A stretch of 64,000 nt of DNA from Nymphaea colorata (lineage: Eukaryota > Streptophyta > Magnoliopsida > Nymphaeales > Nymphaeaceae): positions 12,725,289 to 12,789,288 of the forward strand of contig NC_045146.1 of NCBI RefSeq assembly GCF_008831285.2. Reading direction: 5' to 3'. Within the stretch, counting starts at the first letter, position 1, and each line of letters starts with the position of its first letter. A model generated the notes under the pieces. It worked only from the letters and a program-made list of their open reading frames with translations. It searched no databases and was not told the DNA's origin. The translations under genes and the position numbers were made by a program. Below are positions 48,649 through 60,859 of this stretch, in pieces.

Positions 48649-49791
48649 ACCAAACTGTTATTGACACCAGTCCGATCAGTTACATCATTCTCCTCAAATC
48701 AAATCTTAAACAAGCTCTTTAGCATCAAAGCAGTGACATCAAAGTTGGCACGAACTGCCTTGAATCAGTCGATTTGATAGTTAACAGTTTCGATTTCGAC
48801 CAGGACTAAGTCAAGAACTCGGCATGTCAAGTTCTTAACAATGTTCTAATAGATTTTTATTTTAATCATTTTTAATACATTCTCAATTATGTTTTCTATG
48901 TTATGTTAATATGTTAGTAGGATTCACGTAAGGCATGACAACAATTCATTCGGAAGCACAACAAAATTATAAGTAGGCTTCTTTGATGTCCCGCTGGAAG
49001 TCAAAAACAAGTTACTCTGCAAGCACCTTGGAAAATAAACTTTCCACTCAATAAAATGAGCTTACATGCCCATTGTAAATCTTTTTCCCTGCCAGAAAAA
49101 TTATTGGAGATCACCTAAAATTTTTAGGTAATAACCTAAAAGCACAACCATTTTTTTGGATATTGCTGCAAGAAGATCGTGCCGTGCCGCCATGAAAAAC
49201 CTATACCTTCCCATAAACCTCCTCATTGCAAAAACTTCACATTCTTACAACAGACAAACTCAACTTGAACGAAAAAAACCGAACCCATGTGAGAGAAAAA
49301 ACTGAAAATCCTTAATTGGCAGTGGCCAGTCACATTGGCTTTGACAAATATTATTCAAAACCAAAGTCTAACCCAGCTTAAGCTGGTAGGCAGCTATCTG
49401 AAAATGCATTTCTTACTCCAGCCGCTCATCTGTAATTTTAAAATATCGGAACATATTTTTGCGAACATATTAAAGGTTGGTTCTGTTTCTGTAATCTTTA
49501 GAAATAATTTAAAGCACTTTAACATGTAGACGTTTTGTTTGCTTCAGGTCTCGAAGCACCAATCGCATCTTCCCCCCTGTTTCTGCCTAATCACTAGAGC
49601 GAGTAGCCGAGCAACTCTGTTGCTGCTCATCGTCTGTCGTCTCTGTTCTCGCCGTCGCCCACAGAACCCTCAGTATCCCTCCTCGTGCCTTTTCTTCTTT
49701 ACGTCATCCACATCGTCATCCCCCTCGCTCTCAACCCGCAACTGCTATAAGAGTCGGAGAGATACAGAGGGGAAGGCAGGGCGGTGGAGAG

Positions 49792-52700
49792 ATGGAGGGA
49801 GCGATGCGAACGCCAGCGAACTACGTGCCGCTGTCTCCGATCAGCTTCCTGGAGAGAGCGGCGGCGGTGTGCAGGGATGACACCTCTGTCGTTTACGGCT
49901 CAGTGAGGTTCACCTGGAGGGAGACGCGGGATCGGTGCGTCAGGCTCGCCTCCGCCCTCTCTTCCTTGGGCATTTCTTCCACCGACGTCGTAAGTAGCTA
50001 CCCTCTCTCTGTCTCTGTCTCTGTCTAACAAAAGGTTGAGAGAGTTTTCATGCTGTTGATTGATGGGCCAAGTTAAGAACCCATCCCCAGACATCCTTAA
50101 AAAGAAAAAGATGTCAAGAATCCTCTGGGAAAGCCCAATGTCTGCATGTCTGCGCGAGTCTGTGTTAAGCCGAGATAGCGAGAGAGAGAGCGAGAGAGAG
50201 CGAGAGAGAGGTCCGTTTATATCCCAAGCAGATTGAGACACCTTGATGTTATATGTGGAGGGAGCCACAATGTGCCAAAATATAGGCCTGCTTTTGATTG
50301 CCTCCACTGTATGGTCTGCTGATCTAAAACCGATGAATTGTAGATCTGCCTATATCAGATGCACAGGTCTTGATCCAAGAAATCAAGAGAGCTACTTAGC
50401 TTCTAGGAAGGAGGTGCTTAAATGGCCATGTAGCTCACGTATAGTATCAGACATCGGCTGTTTGAATTAAAAGTATTTGTGTTTATCCTTCCAGTGAGCT
50501 AATAGTTTGGAACCAAACCTCCATAGTCTATATGGTATGACTGGTCTCTATATTTGGCAACAATTTATTTTGTGTGTTCCAAGTGATATGGTTCTTGAAT
50601 GTGGACTTCCAATATCAAACTTTGTCTGTTACACCAATTTGTCTTCCTTGTGTCTGCAATCTGAAAATATGTCAGATATGGTGATCCGTCAGATGATGTG
50701 GAATCTGGAGTTAAATTACTTCAGATTGTTCTGGTCATTGTTTTTGCCCTGTGGGCCCTCCTTGCTACTGAAAGTGCCTCTCCCCTTATTTATTAACGAA
50801 GTGGCAGTTCTGCATGGCAACATTGTCCTCATGGACTTGAGGGGGAAGGGGGGTGTTGGAGGATGTGGACATGGTTCACTTTCTGTTTTGGAAACCCAGA
50901 CAGAAATGGAAGTAGTTGCATATGTTAATCAAACCAGTGGCATGGGCCTTGTCTGCCACAAAGTCCAGGACAGGCTGCCAGGCCATCCAATCGGTCACCT
51001 CCTTGTTTCGTGCACTAATATTCCTTACTGTCTGCAACTGAAATGTCAGTGGACCACATGCGCTACTTCTTTCTAAGCTTGTGGAAGCTTTTTGCTTATT
51101 TCATGAAGGAAAGAGTCCCTGGAGCTTATTGACATGGTAGGTTTTAGCATATGTGTTCTGTGATTGCGGAAAGTGCATGATTTATTCTTTCAAAATTATC
51201 TTTCTTTTCATTCCATTAAGGTGCATTTCCTAATGAGCAAATATTCATGCTGTTCGTAACTTTTGGATTTTAAACAAGGATATTGAGTGCAGCTCATTAA
51301 AACACGTGGTCTTCTTTTAATCCTTGAATGATATCTTGTTTTGCTTCCCTAATTAATGTTGAGGAAACTAAGAATTCAAGCGGTGATATGCCATTCTTGG
51401 TGTTGATGGTTTCGGTGCTGGTTTTTCTACTGCTTCTACTATTTTTTATTATTAGTATTTCCATATTTGGAGTTGCTGTTAGTTTATTGCTGTCATGGTA
51501 TGACATTATCCTCTGTTCGAAATTGAAGGAATGTAATTGTTGGTTATTAATAGCTGCTTCGAAGCACAGATATCTTTGCATTTCTACATAGGTACCAAAC
51601 TAAAAAGTACCTACAAAGCCTTACACAACTGCCATGTATTCTCATTTTCCCAGAGGTGTCCTGTCTGCTAGTTATAACCACGTGTATGAGCTACTCTGGT
51701 TCTAGCTGAAATTTCTGTTACCAGATTGGTCAAATCCCCCAGTAGCAGCAAGTATTAAAAGTTAAATCTGATGGCAAAAGCAAATATTTTTTCAGTGGGT
51801 TCCATGCACATCTCTTTGGATACCTTCCATCTCTGGCAAAAAATGCTAAAATTTGTAATGGAATTCAAGTTAGCAGTCAAGTTTTTGTGGATGAGTGAAG
51901 TTAACATAGGTTTATTTATTTACGTATAGATAAAAGTTTCTTTTGCAAGTCAATACTGTGAAGGCCTTTAAGCATATTCAAAGCAATTGGTATTCAATTG
52001 GAATACAAAAACCAGTCATTTGTACCACCCACTTGGATTTTCCCACCGTTAATTTGTTTTTTTTTTCATGAAAAAGGAGCGATGGATCAAATTTTGATCC
52101 TTCACTGTGGATGAAGAAGTCAGCCTTACCATTAGAAGGACAAGCCTGACGACTCCACAAGACATAAAGTGTATCTTGCTCACACATTTTGATTCTTACA
52201 GGTTGCTGCATTAGCTCCAAACATCCCTGCAATGTATGAGCTTCATTTTGGTGTGCCAATGGTGGGAGGAGTACTTTGTACGCTTAATACACGGCATGAT
52301 GCGGCAATGCTGTCTGTCCTCCTGCGTCACTCTGAAGCAAAGGTTATTTTTGTTGACTATCAGTTCCTTGAAGTTGCTCGTGAAACCCTCAAGCTGCTGT
52401 CCAAATCAACGACCAAGGTACCTTTGTTGATTGTGATCAAGGAACTGGACAAAGTGGTGGCTTCAACTGCAATAGTTCCATCCAATGAATTGGATTATGA
52501 GGTCCTTCTTGAAAATGCAGATACAGAATTTCAAATCAAGTGGCCTAAAGATGAATGCCAGCCCATCTCCCTGAATTATACTTCTGGTACTACATCTGCA
52601 CCAAAAGGTGTGGTATATAGTCACAGGGGGGCTTATCTCAACTCACTGTCTGTGATAATTTTTAATGCAATGGGCTCAATGCCAGTCTACCTATGGACAG

Positions 52701-53671
52701 TCCCTATGTTCCACTGCAATGGTTGGTGCTGCGCATGGGCTGTGGCTGCTCAAGGTGGCACAAATGTGTGCTTTAGAAGTGTCAGTGGAAGAGCCATATT
52801 TGATCAAATTGCTGCGCACAAGGTCACACACATGGGAGGTGCACCGACAGTATTGAATATGATAGTAAATTCTCCTCCTTCAGATCAGAAACCATTGCCT
52901 GGCAGAGTTGTCGTGAGTGTTGGGGGGGCACCCCCTCCACCAAAAGTATTATTCAAAATGGAGGAGTTTGGTTTTCATGTTATTCACTCCTACGGACTGA
53001 CAGAAACTTATGGTCCCGGTACTGTTTGTGAATGGAAACCGCAGTGGAATTCTCTGGATGCAGAAAGACGAGCAAAGCTAAAGTCAAGACAAGGGTTGCA
53101 ACATCAAACTATGCAAGCGGTGGACATCAAGAATCCAATTACCATGGAGAGTGTCCCTGGAGATGGCATCACAATGGGCGAGGTGATGTTTAAGGGCAAC
53201 ACTGTAATGAGTGGCTACCTAAAAGATACAAGGGCCACAGAGCAAGCCTTCGAAGGTGGATGGTATCGAACTGGTGATCTTGCTGTCCGGCATCCTGATG
53301 GTTACATCGAACTGAAGGACCGCTCAAAAGATGTAATAATAACAGGAGGTGAAAACGTCAGCACAATCGAGGTGGAATCAGTGATATTTAGCCATCCATC
53401 TGTCCTAGATGCAGCAGTGGTTGGTAGACCAGATGAACATTGGGGAGAGACCCCATGCGCATTTATAAAGTTAAAAGAAGGGCATAAGGTTGATGCTGCA
53501 GAAATTATTCAGTTTTGCCGAGCCAAGTTGCCTCACTATATGGCTCCACGAACTGTGGTATTTGAAGATGATCTGCCGAAAACTTCAACCGGAAAGACCA
53601 AGAAGTTTTTGCTCAAGGAGAAAGCAAAAGCAATGGGCGGCCTGACCGGAAAAAAGTTCAGCAAATTGTAG
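49792..53671 (+). CDS. AAE1: Peroxisomal acyl-activating enzyme 1 (AMP-forming acyl-CoA ligase)
   Basis: ANL-superfamily enzyme that joins a carboxylic acid to CoA through an acyl-AMP intermediate. Two exons, 49792-49989 and 52202-53671 (phase-0 junction TDV/VAALAP), give 555 residues, close to Arabidopsis AAE1. The start [20 protein letters not shown] matches the family N-terminus. The AMP-binding P-loop [11 protein letters not shown] is near residue 192, [10 protein letters not shown] near 328, YRTGDL near 420, [20 protein letters not shown] follows, and the C-terminal catalytic Lys is in KTSTGK near 525. The last three residues are SKL, a canonical PTS1 signal, so the enzyme is sent to peroxisomes. 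The substrate cannot be read from sequence; relatives use acetate, butyrate, benzoate or other short acids. The 2.2-kb intron holds no recognised gene. Confidence 0.96.
49990..52201 (+). other. AAE1 intron
   Basis: GTAAGT donor and TTCTTACAG acceptor. Contains a (GA)n-rich patch at about 50177-50212. Open frames inside (for example 50507-51076) show no family motif and are treated as chance. Confidence 0.75.
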
Positions 53672-54889
53672 TATGCCTGTAGGCCAAAAAGGAAAACAGT
53701 TTGATGGCTCTGTCATTTGTTCTTCTTTCGCTTTCTTTTTAGAATAAAAAAGTTAAGTGTCCCTGTTTAATTCCATGCCAGTTCTTGCACTTACAGGGAT
53801 TGTTCTTGATGTTTGGTAATCCTGCTTTTAGCTTCTCTTTGCAAGTAGAATGATGTGCAACATTAACAAAAAAATTAGAAACATATGCGTGGACAAGGGC
53901 CCGCCCCTCAACGGACCAAAGTTGGACCTCAAAGTAGGTGGTTTAGTTATTTTTTGCAGTACATGGAACACCGATTAATTTAGATGGATCCGGAGTTTTG
54001 CCATACACAAAAAGGGCACCTTGTTGGAAATTCTAATATTAGATCAAAATTATATCTCCACGCAGAAGAGTCTTTCTTTTTTGGGGAAATATTCAGAAGC
54101 ATGGTTTAAGTTTTGGAAATATTAAAACATCCGCTGTTTGTTTGAACAGTATCAAAAGCACCAGTCTTGCATTAACAAGAGAAAAAAAAAAAAAAACAGA
54201 TCTTCCAATTTGGCTCTCATGATTTTGAAAGTCATGGTGAGCTAATGTGTTAAATAACTATAACTAACAAACCCTCAAATCAAGTTTTTTCTTTGGGATT
54301 GGCTTTTGGTTCTCGCCTTTTTATGGTTTCTTCGCATCAACCTTTACAACCTTTAATTTTTGTAGTTTAGTAACTCTTGCGCTATCATTCCCCTCCGTTG
54401 CTGACAGAAAAAGATCTCCCGCTTTCCTGTGAGAAGGTCAGCCATTTTATGTGTATATAGTTTAAGCTCACAATGGTGTTTTGGCTGAAGTTTTCAAACG
54501 TGAAATTGGTTACTTTATTTGATTTTTTTCCTTTTAGTCATGCATAAATAAGCAACTCAACCAATAATCTTCTATTCATCACAAAGAGTCTTCCTAAAGC
54601 AAAAAAGATACTTTAATAAAACGCTGTTTGCTTTTCATTTGCATGATTCGCGTTTCATTTACACTGAAAAACTGACTGCTTGATTGTCTTTTATTTCATA
54701 ATTGATTGTTACAATTTTTTTGTAGTATTTCATCTTTTTACTTTCTCTTAGTGCATTTTATATTTTCAAGTACAGATATTTAGGATACCATATTATTAAT
54801 CAACACATTTTTTACTAATATTTATTTTTACTCTTTGCTCTAACAAGGTGACCTTACCAACTCACCGCGAGAAAGAGTACAAGAAGCCT

Positions 54890-54922
<33 letters not shown>

Positions 54923-55209
54923 TATTTATTTATTTATTGTGGTTAATAACCATCCAATGGGCTTTTTTATACGCCACAACCGTTTCTTTTGTTGGTTATT
55001 CTTAGGAAGACATACATGTGCCACCGCACCGGCAGATATTATCATCCACTCTGAGCGATCCAAACGAGTGAGAGAGATAAGAGAGGGAGAGAGCGAGGAG
55101 GATAGAGGCAAGCAGACAATGGTGGCTGTCTGTAGATGGTCTGCCCTGGAGGATAGGGTCGATACCAGCAGTGGGATCAGCAGAAGGTGGTTGAAGTAGA
55201 CGGAGTGGC
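53672..55209. other. AAE1 to CRP1 intergenic region
   Basis: 1.5 kb, AT-rich. An AATAAA polyadenylation signal lies at 53743-53748, 72 bases after the AAE1 stop. A (TA)n run at about 54890-54923 continues into TTTA repeats to about 54938, about 270-320 bases before the CRP1 start. GA-rich sequence at about 55060-55100 looks like a leader. No other gene seen. Confidence 0.65.
53743..53748 (+). terminator. AAE1 polyadenylation signal
   Basis: AATAAA 72 bases after the stop codon, followed by T/G-rich sequence. Plant signals are loose, so this is the most likely of several candidates. Confidence 0.5.
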
Positions 55210-58200
55210 ATGATAACCATGCTGCTTCTCCCTCCTCAGTTCTCGACCAATCCCTTCTCATTGTACCTTCCCCTTCCTTCCTTCTCCCTTCAACATCCTC
55301 CTCCTCGATTACCGCTTCTCTCAGCTGTATCAGCAACCCATGGCAGCAGCAGCACGACCACCACCATCACTTCTACATCACCTTCAGCAGACCCCAACTC
55401 TCTATACGCCCGTCGTTGGGACTTCGACCCCCTTCTCAATTACCTCGACTCCACTACCGCAGCCAGCAGCAGCAGTAGCAGTAGCGGAAATGATAACATC
55501 TGCAAGCTCGACGCCGTGGAAGCACGGTTGGTGGAGGAGTACAGGGCCGTTCCGGCCTCACTGTGGCACTCCCTCCTGAAATCCCTGTGCTCGTCCTCGC
55601 GCCTTGCATCGGCATCGGCTCTCGTCACCTGGATCCGCAAGCACAACCTCTGCTTCTCCTACCACCTTCTCTATTCCATCCTCATCCACTCTCTCAGCAA
55701 GTCTCAGAAGCTCTACGAGGCCTTCCTTCTCTCCCACCAACTCGACGCCATGAGCCCATTCACCTACAACGCCCTCATCGGCGCCTGCGCCCGCAACAAC
55801 GACTACGAGAAGGCCCTCCACCTGCTGTCCGAGATGCGCCGGCTGGGCATCCACTCCGACCCCATAAATTACAGCCTCGTCGTCCAGGCCTGCACGCGCG
55901 CCGCCGTCGACCCACGCGTTCTAGACCGCCTCTGCGACGAGCTCCGGGAAGACGGCATTGAGCCGGATGCCCGCCTCTGCAACGATCTCATCCTGGCCTT
56001 TAGCAAGGCCGGAGACCCAGACCGCGCCCTCTTCTTCCTCTCCAGAATTCAAGGCCAGGGGCTCAGCCCCAAGACAGCCACATATGTCGCCCTCATCTCT
56101 GCCCTCGGCAACTTCGGCCGCACCGACGAGGCCGAGGCCGTCTTCCACGAGATCGGCGAGAGCGGACTCCAGCCGAGGGCTCGTACCTTCAACGCCCTAC
56201 TCAAGGGGTTCGTCAAGAGGGGTCTCCTAGACGAGGCGGAGGGCGTGGTTTCTGAGATGGAGAGAGCCGGTGTTTCCCCCGACGAGCACACCTACAGCCT
56301 CCTCCTCGACCTCTACACTGGCGCCGGCCGCCAGGAGAGCGCTCGGATACTTCTGGAGGAGATGGAGGCCAGCAATGTCCGCCCAAATTCCTACGTCTTC
56401 AGTCGGCTGCTGGCGAGCTACCGCGACGCCGGCGAGTGGCAGATGGCGTTCTCAGTTTTCAGAGAAATGAGGAAAGCTGGTGTTTCCCCTGACCGCCATT
56501 TCTATAATGTCATGATGGACACCTTCGGCAGGCACAATTGTCTCGAGCACGCTGTTCACACCTTCGATAAGATGCTCTCCGACGGAATTCGGCCCGATAA
56601 TGTCACCTGGAACACTCTGATTAATTGCCATTGCAAGGCGGGCCAGCATGATCGCGCTTTGGAGCTCTTCCGGGAGATGAAGGAAAGCGGGTGTGCCCCC
56701 TGCACGACAACCTTCAACATACTGATCCATTCGTCTGGGGAGCAGGGCAGGTGGGACGAGTTGGAGTCCATGCTCGGGGAGATGAGGAGCGAAGGATTGT
56801 TGCCCAACATCGTCACGTATACCACCCTCGTCGACGTTTATGGGCAGTCAGGCCGCTTCAAGGACGCCATTGAATGCTTGGAGGTCATGAAGGCCACTGG
56901 CCTGAAGCCATCGCCGAGCATGTACCATGCTCTGGTGAATGCCTATGCGCAGAAGGTATGTTGTCGATGTATTCTTGTTTCTGTTGATTGGTTGGTTTCC
57001 AAATTGCTGTCAACGACGGCTATTATGGTGAATCCCTTCTGTTCGATAGGTAAATTTCCGGTTCTCAACACAGGTTCTTCAAACGTGTGTTTGTATCCTA
57101 TTCTGCAGTTTGACAAGTGGCCCTTGATAAAAAATCTATGATTTTTTGTCGCTTATCTTCCTGGTTTTGATCACTCGAAGTGAACTGACGTGAGAAAAAG
57201 ACATAGCTAGCCGTGTTCATGGAGAGGTGGGCTTATGATGAGGAGACTTCTTGGTAGATTGAAAAAGAGTTCACTTCGTGACATGGTGAGGTGCAGATGT
57301 ATCTATCGCGTCCTTGGCCAACCATGCAGGATCTGCCCAAGCATAAAGGGATATACATAATTACATATTATACTGCAAAAAGTTATATCTATTAAGTCTA
57401 GGCTTCCACTGTACCCATTTGACGGTCACGGGGATTCTATCGGATTTCATTTGATCTTTATATATGATGGCTGCGTTGCTGGATATATGTTAAAGCTAGA
57501 TCATGAACATGCGTCTATGGCAAGCCGGTTGCATCTTCGTTGCCCTTTATATTAATATGTCTCTGCTTCCAATAGTCCTCTAAGCACCTTGTTGTGCTTC
57601 ATTTTGAATGCATTTAGCTTCCTAAAATTTTTATTGCTGAAGAATGCTTCTGGCTTTTAGCTTTATATTTGGTTCTTGTTGTAAGCACGTTGATATTTGT
57701 TGTGCAAGGCTTTTGGATTTAAAGGCGGTTTCTTTTGCCAAACACCTAGATGATTTGCATCGATAGATCTCAGATATGGCTTATAGTTTTGGTGTTCTAG
57801 GCCTCTTGAACAAATGGTATTGAATCACCTTAATACATTAGACATTACTAGCATGGATGTTGATGATAACTAATAAAACTATGATATTCTAATCTACTGT
57901 TTCTATTTATAATTTTTGGAACCAAAGAATTTCTTGTACATATATGTTGATACATTTTATTTGTTTTGTGACTGATAACAGGGTTTCTCTGAGCAAGCTG
58001 TTAATGCATTTAGAGTCATGAGAGCTGATGGTGTACGACCGAGCGTTTTGGTTCTTAACTTGTTGATAAATGCATTCAGTGAGGACAAGCGAGACCAAGA
58101 TGCATTTGCAGTGCTAGACTACATGAAGGAAAATGTAATACAAAGTTGTTTTAACTTTTATCTTCTAAGATCCATACGTGCTTTTACTTGTTTATGACGG

Positions 58201-60859
58201 AGACCATCATATGCATTTGTTTGTTTATTGTAGACAATAAAGAACTTGGTCTTTTATTTATCTTCATATCATGACTTTGTTAATGAGCTTAGTGTACTCT
58301 GATTTCCATATTTTCTACTTGGTTGACTCTTTCAACATGTATTTTCTCATGGTCATAGGTGGGGAAATCACAAGCTAAGGAGCCTGACTGACTTCTTAGC
58401 CCGTGATTTGTGCATCACCAGATCACACCTGTGTTTAGCAATCACAGGTTTAAAAGAGAGTTTACTTTCACTTGTGGCAACGAAAGAATGCAGCCTCCAC
58501 TTTGTTGTTCTTTTGTAGCACATGATTTCTTTGTACTTGTGCTACAAAAATCAGAATAACATGTGAAAGTTTTAGAAATCACAGGGCAAAGCAAATGCCC
58601 TTAGTTGGTTACTGTTAGCATATAATAGGATTGCTTATACTGTTTGTCTTTTCTCTTCAGGGTCTTCAGCCAGATGTCGTGACATATACGACCCTCATGA
58701 AGGCTCTGATCCGTGTTGAGAAGTTTGATAAGGTAGTATTCCCCACCTAACTAATTTCTTCTATCATTAAATGCCTGGTGTGCTGCTGGGCAGATTGTAA
58801 TCATGTACATAGTGGGTTGAAGTATCAAATGTCCATTCCTGTTTATTGTAATATTTTTTCTAGTCCTATGTATGGTTTGCTTCTTCATTTAGCAAATTGC
58901 TTGCCGTGTTTTTGAATTATGTGCCTTACTGCCTTAGTATATTATTAGTGCTGTTGGAGAGGTTATTGTTTTGCAAGAAAACTTCAAATTTCAAAATATA
59001 AATGTGAAAAAGGAGGTGGCAACATTAGTCTATGCCTAAAAGACATAAAGAGAAACAATCCATACGAATTCCTCATATGGATCACTGAAGCATTGTCTCA
59101 GATTGCGTTATTGGTAAACTTCAATTTTTGAAGCAGTGTCATAGATATCTCGACATTTTCGAAAATACTGAAATATTAATAGAAAAAATGAGAAGAACGG
59201 AAAAGGGAAAATGATGATATTTAAAAAAATGTGAAAAATATATTTGCCATGTTTTTTTTGCGATCTTTTTGCGATTTTTTCATTTTTATCCTTTTTAATG
59301 TTTATATCATCATGGATTCAATTTTAAACTTAAACGAAATTATTTTTTATCATCATTAAAACATTCTTTTTATCACCTTGATCTAGTTTTATTTTGTCTT
59401 CTTATTAGTTTCTCATTTATTTATTTTTATCTAATTTTTAGAAATTTTTTCATCTTTTAAAACTTACTGCAATTTTCTGAGATTTTTCCGAGAGAAACTT
59501 CTTTGCCAAAAAAATACTTGAGAAAAACTTTGCTATTAAAAACCTAAGAACAATATCTGTGACAATGCTTTGAAGTACATAAAAGGATTTGCTGATATTT
59601 GATGTATTTAAGTAGCATTTCTATACCATGTGTACAAAGATACTTCTCTCGATCATATTGGACAGCTTGTAAGAATGCCAATCCATGCCTGCAAAATGTT
59701 GGTTTTGTCTGTTAGACCATGTTGTACTTCAAGTCTTCAACTCCATATACATGTATCCTTTTATTTTTTGGTATACCTTTTGAACCCAGCTTATCTTGGA
59801 TAAGAATCACCCTCTGATTGTGGCAAATGACTAGTAGACCATAAGTGAAAGTCACCATTGACTGCCTGACATCAACCTTTTGGGGTATCTTTGCATATTA
59901 TCTTTGACGTCCATTATCAATGATTATCTTTCTTCAAGCTCTGAAAATACTGTGTGATGGAACGCAAGAAGCCATTGGTACCTTCCATGATTATACTAGC
60001 TTCTGCTGTTTTACAGTTCAAAAACTTTGATATATGGAACAGCGAAGCAAAAAGAAATGACTATAACAGATTCCACCTGAAGAATAGGGGAAGATCAATC
60101 AACTTGCTTTAAAAATCTGTAACTTGGAAAACTCCGTAGTTTTGTAAGAGTCTGTACTATATCTTCTGAGAAAGAATTTATTCTGAAGCTGGAAAAATGA
60201 CCTTACGCTGCTATCCCCAACTCTCCTAGGTACATATGACTTTACTGGTTGATCCCATTTCTTCCGCCACCATTTTGCATAAACTCCCATTTTGACCTGT
60301 GGTGCCATCTTCACATGTTTATGATCACATCCTGGATGCATGTGCTTAGGTCTTAGAATAAATTTGAAGAGAAACAGAAATAGGAAGGAATGAAGGAGAG
60401 CTGTAGGAAAGCCTTATGGTGTCGCTCAACTCATCTTAAAAGTTAAAACTAAATAAAGAATCTAAAATTGTCTAATGGCTTTTGGAGTTTTCTACTAGAA
60501 CTGAATAATAGATGAAAGGTTTACGGAAGAATGGAAATATCCTTTTTTAAGTACTTGACCTTATAGATAAAGTTCTAGATGCTATTTTACTATGGAAATT
60601 AAAAACTAGCAAGGCTATTATTTTGTGTTATGATTGTTATCTAATTGGTAAATTAGCACGAACCTTTTATAGTAGTTTCTTCTTCTCATTTCTTTACAAT
60701 CTATGAAGTATGGTGGTGTTTGATTGTTTTATTTTGTCATTTCAGGTCCCTAGTATCTATGAGGAGATGATTTTGTCAGGGTGTAGGCCAGATAAAAAAG
60801 CTAAGGCAATGTTGCGATCAGCACTCCGATATATGAAACAGACACTGTTTAACAGTTGA
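55210..60859 (+). CDS. CRP1: Pentatricopeptide repeat protein CRP1, chloroplast
   Basis: P-class PPR protein of the CRP1 / At5g42310 family, which binds plastid RNAs and is needed for petB/petD processing and petA/psaC translation in maize. Exons: 55210-56955, 57982-58134, 58661-58732, 60746-60859; all junctions are phase 0, giving 694 residues. The first 60 or so residues are rich in Ser, Thr and Pro, as in a plastid transit peptide. From about residue 181 there are 14 PPR motifs of 35 residues, for example [40 protein letters not shown] and [20 protein letters not shown]. The C-terminus [20 protein letters not shown] is typical of the family. The three introns fall in the last three PPR motifs. 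ATGs at 55210 and 55219 are both in frame; the second (MLLLPP) may be the real start. Exon 1 is strongly GC-rich, unlike its flanks and the later exons. Confidence 0.95.
56956..57981 (+). other. CRP1 intron 1
   Basis: 1.03 kb, GTATGT donor and TAACAG acceptor, AT-rich with no repeat family recognised. The reading frame stays open for 61 codons into the intron, to a stop at 57141. Confidence 0.85.
58733..60745 (+). other. CRP1 intron 3
   Basis: 2.0-kb intron before the last exon. At about 59150-59560 it holds an A/T-homopolymer-rich block (for example TTTTTGCGATTTTTTCATTT) that may be related to the block at 430-690 in the opposite orientation. No coding remnant. Confidence 0.6.

Larger units (their letters stand above)
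44950..49791. other. 4.8-kb divergent intergenic region
   Basis: Lies between the AT-hook and AAE1 genes. Mostly AT-rich with no supported gene. Features noted: a B-box-like string GGGTTCAAAACC on the minus strand near 46123-46134, a GC-rich leader-like block near 47100-47290, a TA run near 48318-48334 and a 25-bp direct repeat at 48599-48648. The last 250 bases are CT-rich and should hold the AAE1 promoter and leader. Confidence 0.5.

Noticed and set aside
50507-51076. 189-codon open frame in the AAE1 intron
   Set aside because: No recognisable motif, AT-rich composition, and it lies between well-defined splice sites of AAE1.
55563-56470. Overlapping open frames on both strands in CRP1 exon 1
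   Set aside because: High GC reduces stop codons in all frames. Only the PPR frame has conserved motifs.
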